Shown: positions 14,345 through 14,347 of the stretch, piece after piece
Position numbering within the stretch: position 1 is the stretch's first letter
Layout of the letters: every line of letters starts with the position of its first letter
Source of the DNA: CAYQZD01 sp964421875
GTDB taxonomy: Bacteria > Electryoneota > Tariuqbacteria > Tariuqbacterales > Tariuqbacteraceae
Assembly (NCBI GenBank): GCA_964421875.1
Contig: CAYQZD010000095.1
Location: forward strand, 1 to 14,347
Reading direction: 5' to 3'
Length of the DNA stretch: 14,347 nucleotides
Translations under genes and position numbers: made by a program
Notes under the pieces: model-generated
What the model saw: the letters and a program-made list of their open reading frames with translations, nothing else
What the model was told of the DNA's origin: nothing
Databases searched by the model: none

Positions 14345-14347
14345 CAA

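Overview
The window looks like a chromosomal segment of an uncultured bacterium with an outer membrane, probably from the FCB superphylum (Bacteroidetes, Calditrichaeota, Cloacimonetes, Zixibacteria and relatives). The evidence is two tandem secreted beta-helix proteins that end in a PNPFN-type C-terminal domain of the type IX secretion (Por sorting) kind, plus an MCE/MlaD-type protein. Two short genes carry mannose-family phosphotransferase (PTS) domains beside an HPr kinase/phosphorylase. The exact phylum cannot be fixed from the sequence.

Layout, plus strand first. Bases 1-294 are non-coding and end in three copies of a heptamer. Then come hprK (295-1278), a PTS EIIA-Man gene (1284-1640), a perfectly phased array of 31 heptamers (1646-1862), a PTS EIIB gene (about 1883-2383), an MCE/MlaD-like gene (2421-3302) and, overlapping it by one base, a MobA/MocA-like nucleotidyltransferase (3302-3883). 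Two paralogous secreted beta-helix genes follow (4015-5790 and 5905-7698); the second is interrupted by an in-frame TGA at 6535. A clear intrinsic terminator (7726-7760) closes that unit. A cytosolic GH57 glucanotransferase/amylase (7834-9903) follows.

At about 9845 the base composition changes sharply. Hand counts of single 60-base lines give about 60-65% GC in the flanking genes and 20-40% inside. This AT-rich island (about 9845-12057) holds a tight minus-strand operon of three unrecognised genes (11791-11066, 11060-10299, 10294-9932). Its left edge sits at a strong G-quadruplex motif inside the 3' end of the GH57 gene, and its right edge falls at the stop codon of the next GC-rich gene. 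That gene (14253-12055, minus) encodes a 732-residue exported protein built from three related alpha/beta modules separated by two beta-rich modules. It is preceded by two 28-base hairpins whose stems covary and whose loops are complementary to each other.

Functionally, hprK with EIIA and EIIB suggests a regulatory, not a transport, phosphotransfer circuit, because no EIIC, EIID, HPr or EI is present here. The GH57 enzyme fits internal alpha-glucan turnover. The AT-rich operon is the best candidate for an undescribed accessory system. The inverted hairpin pair and the heptamer array are the most striking non-coding structures.
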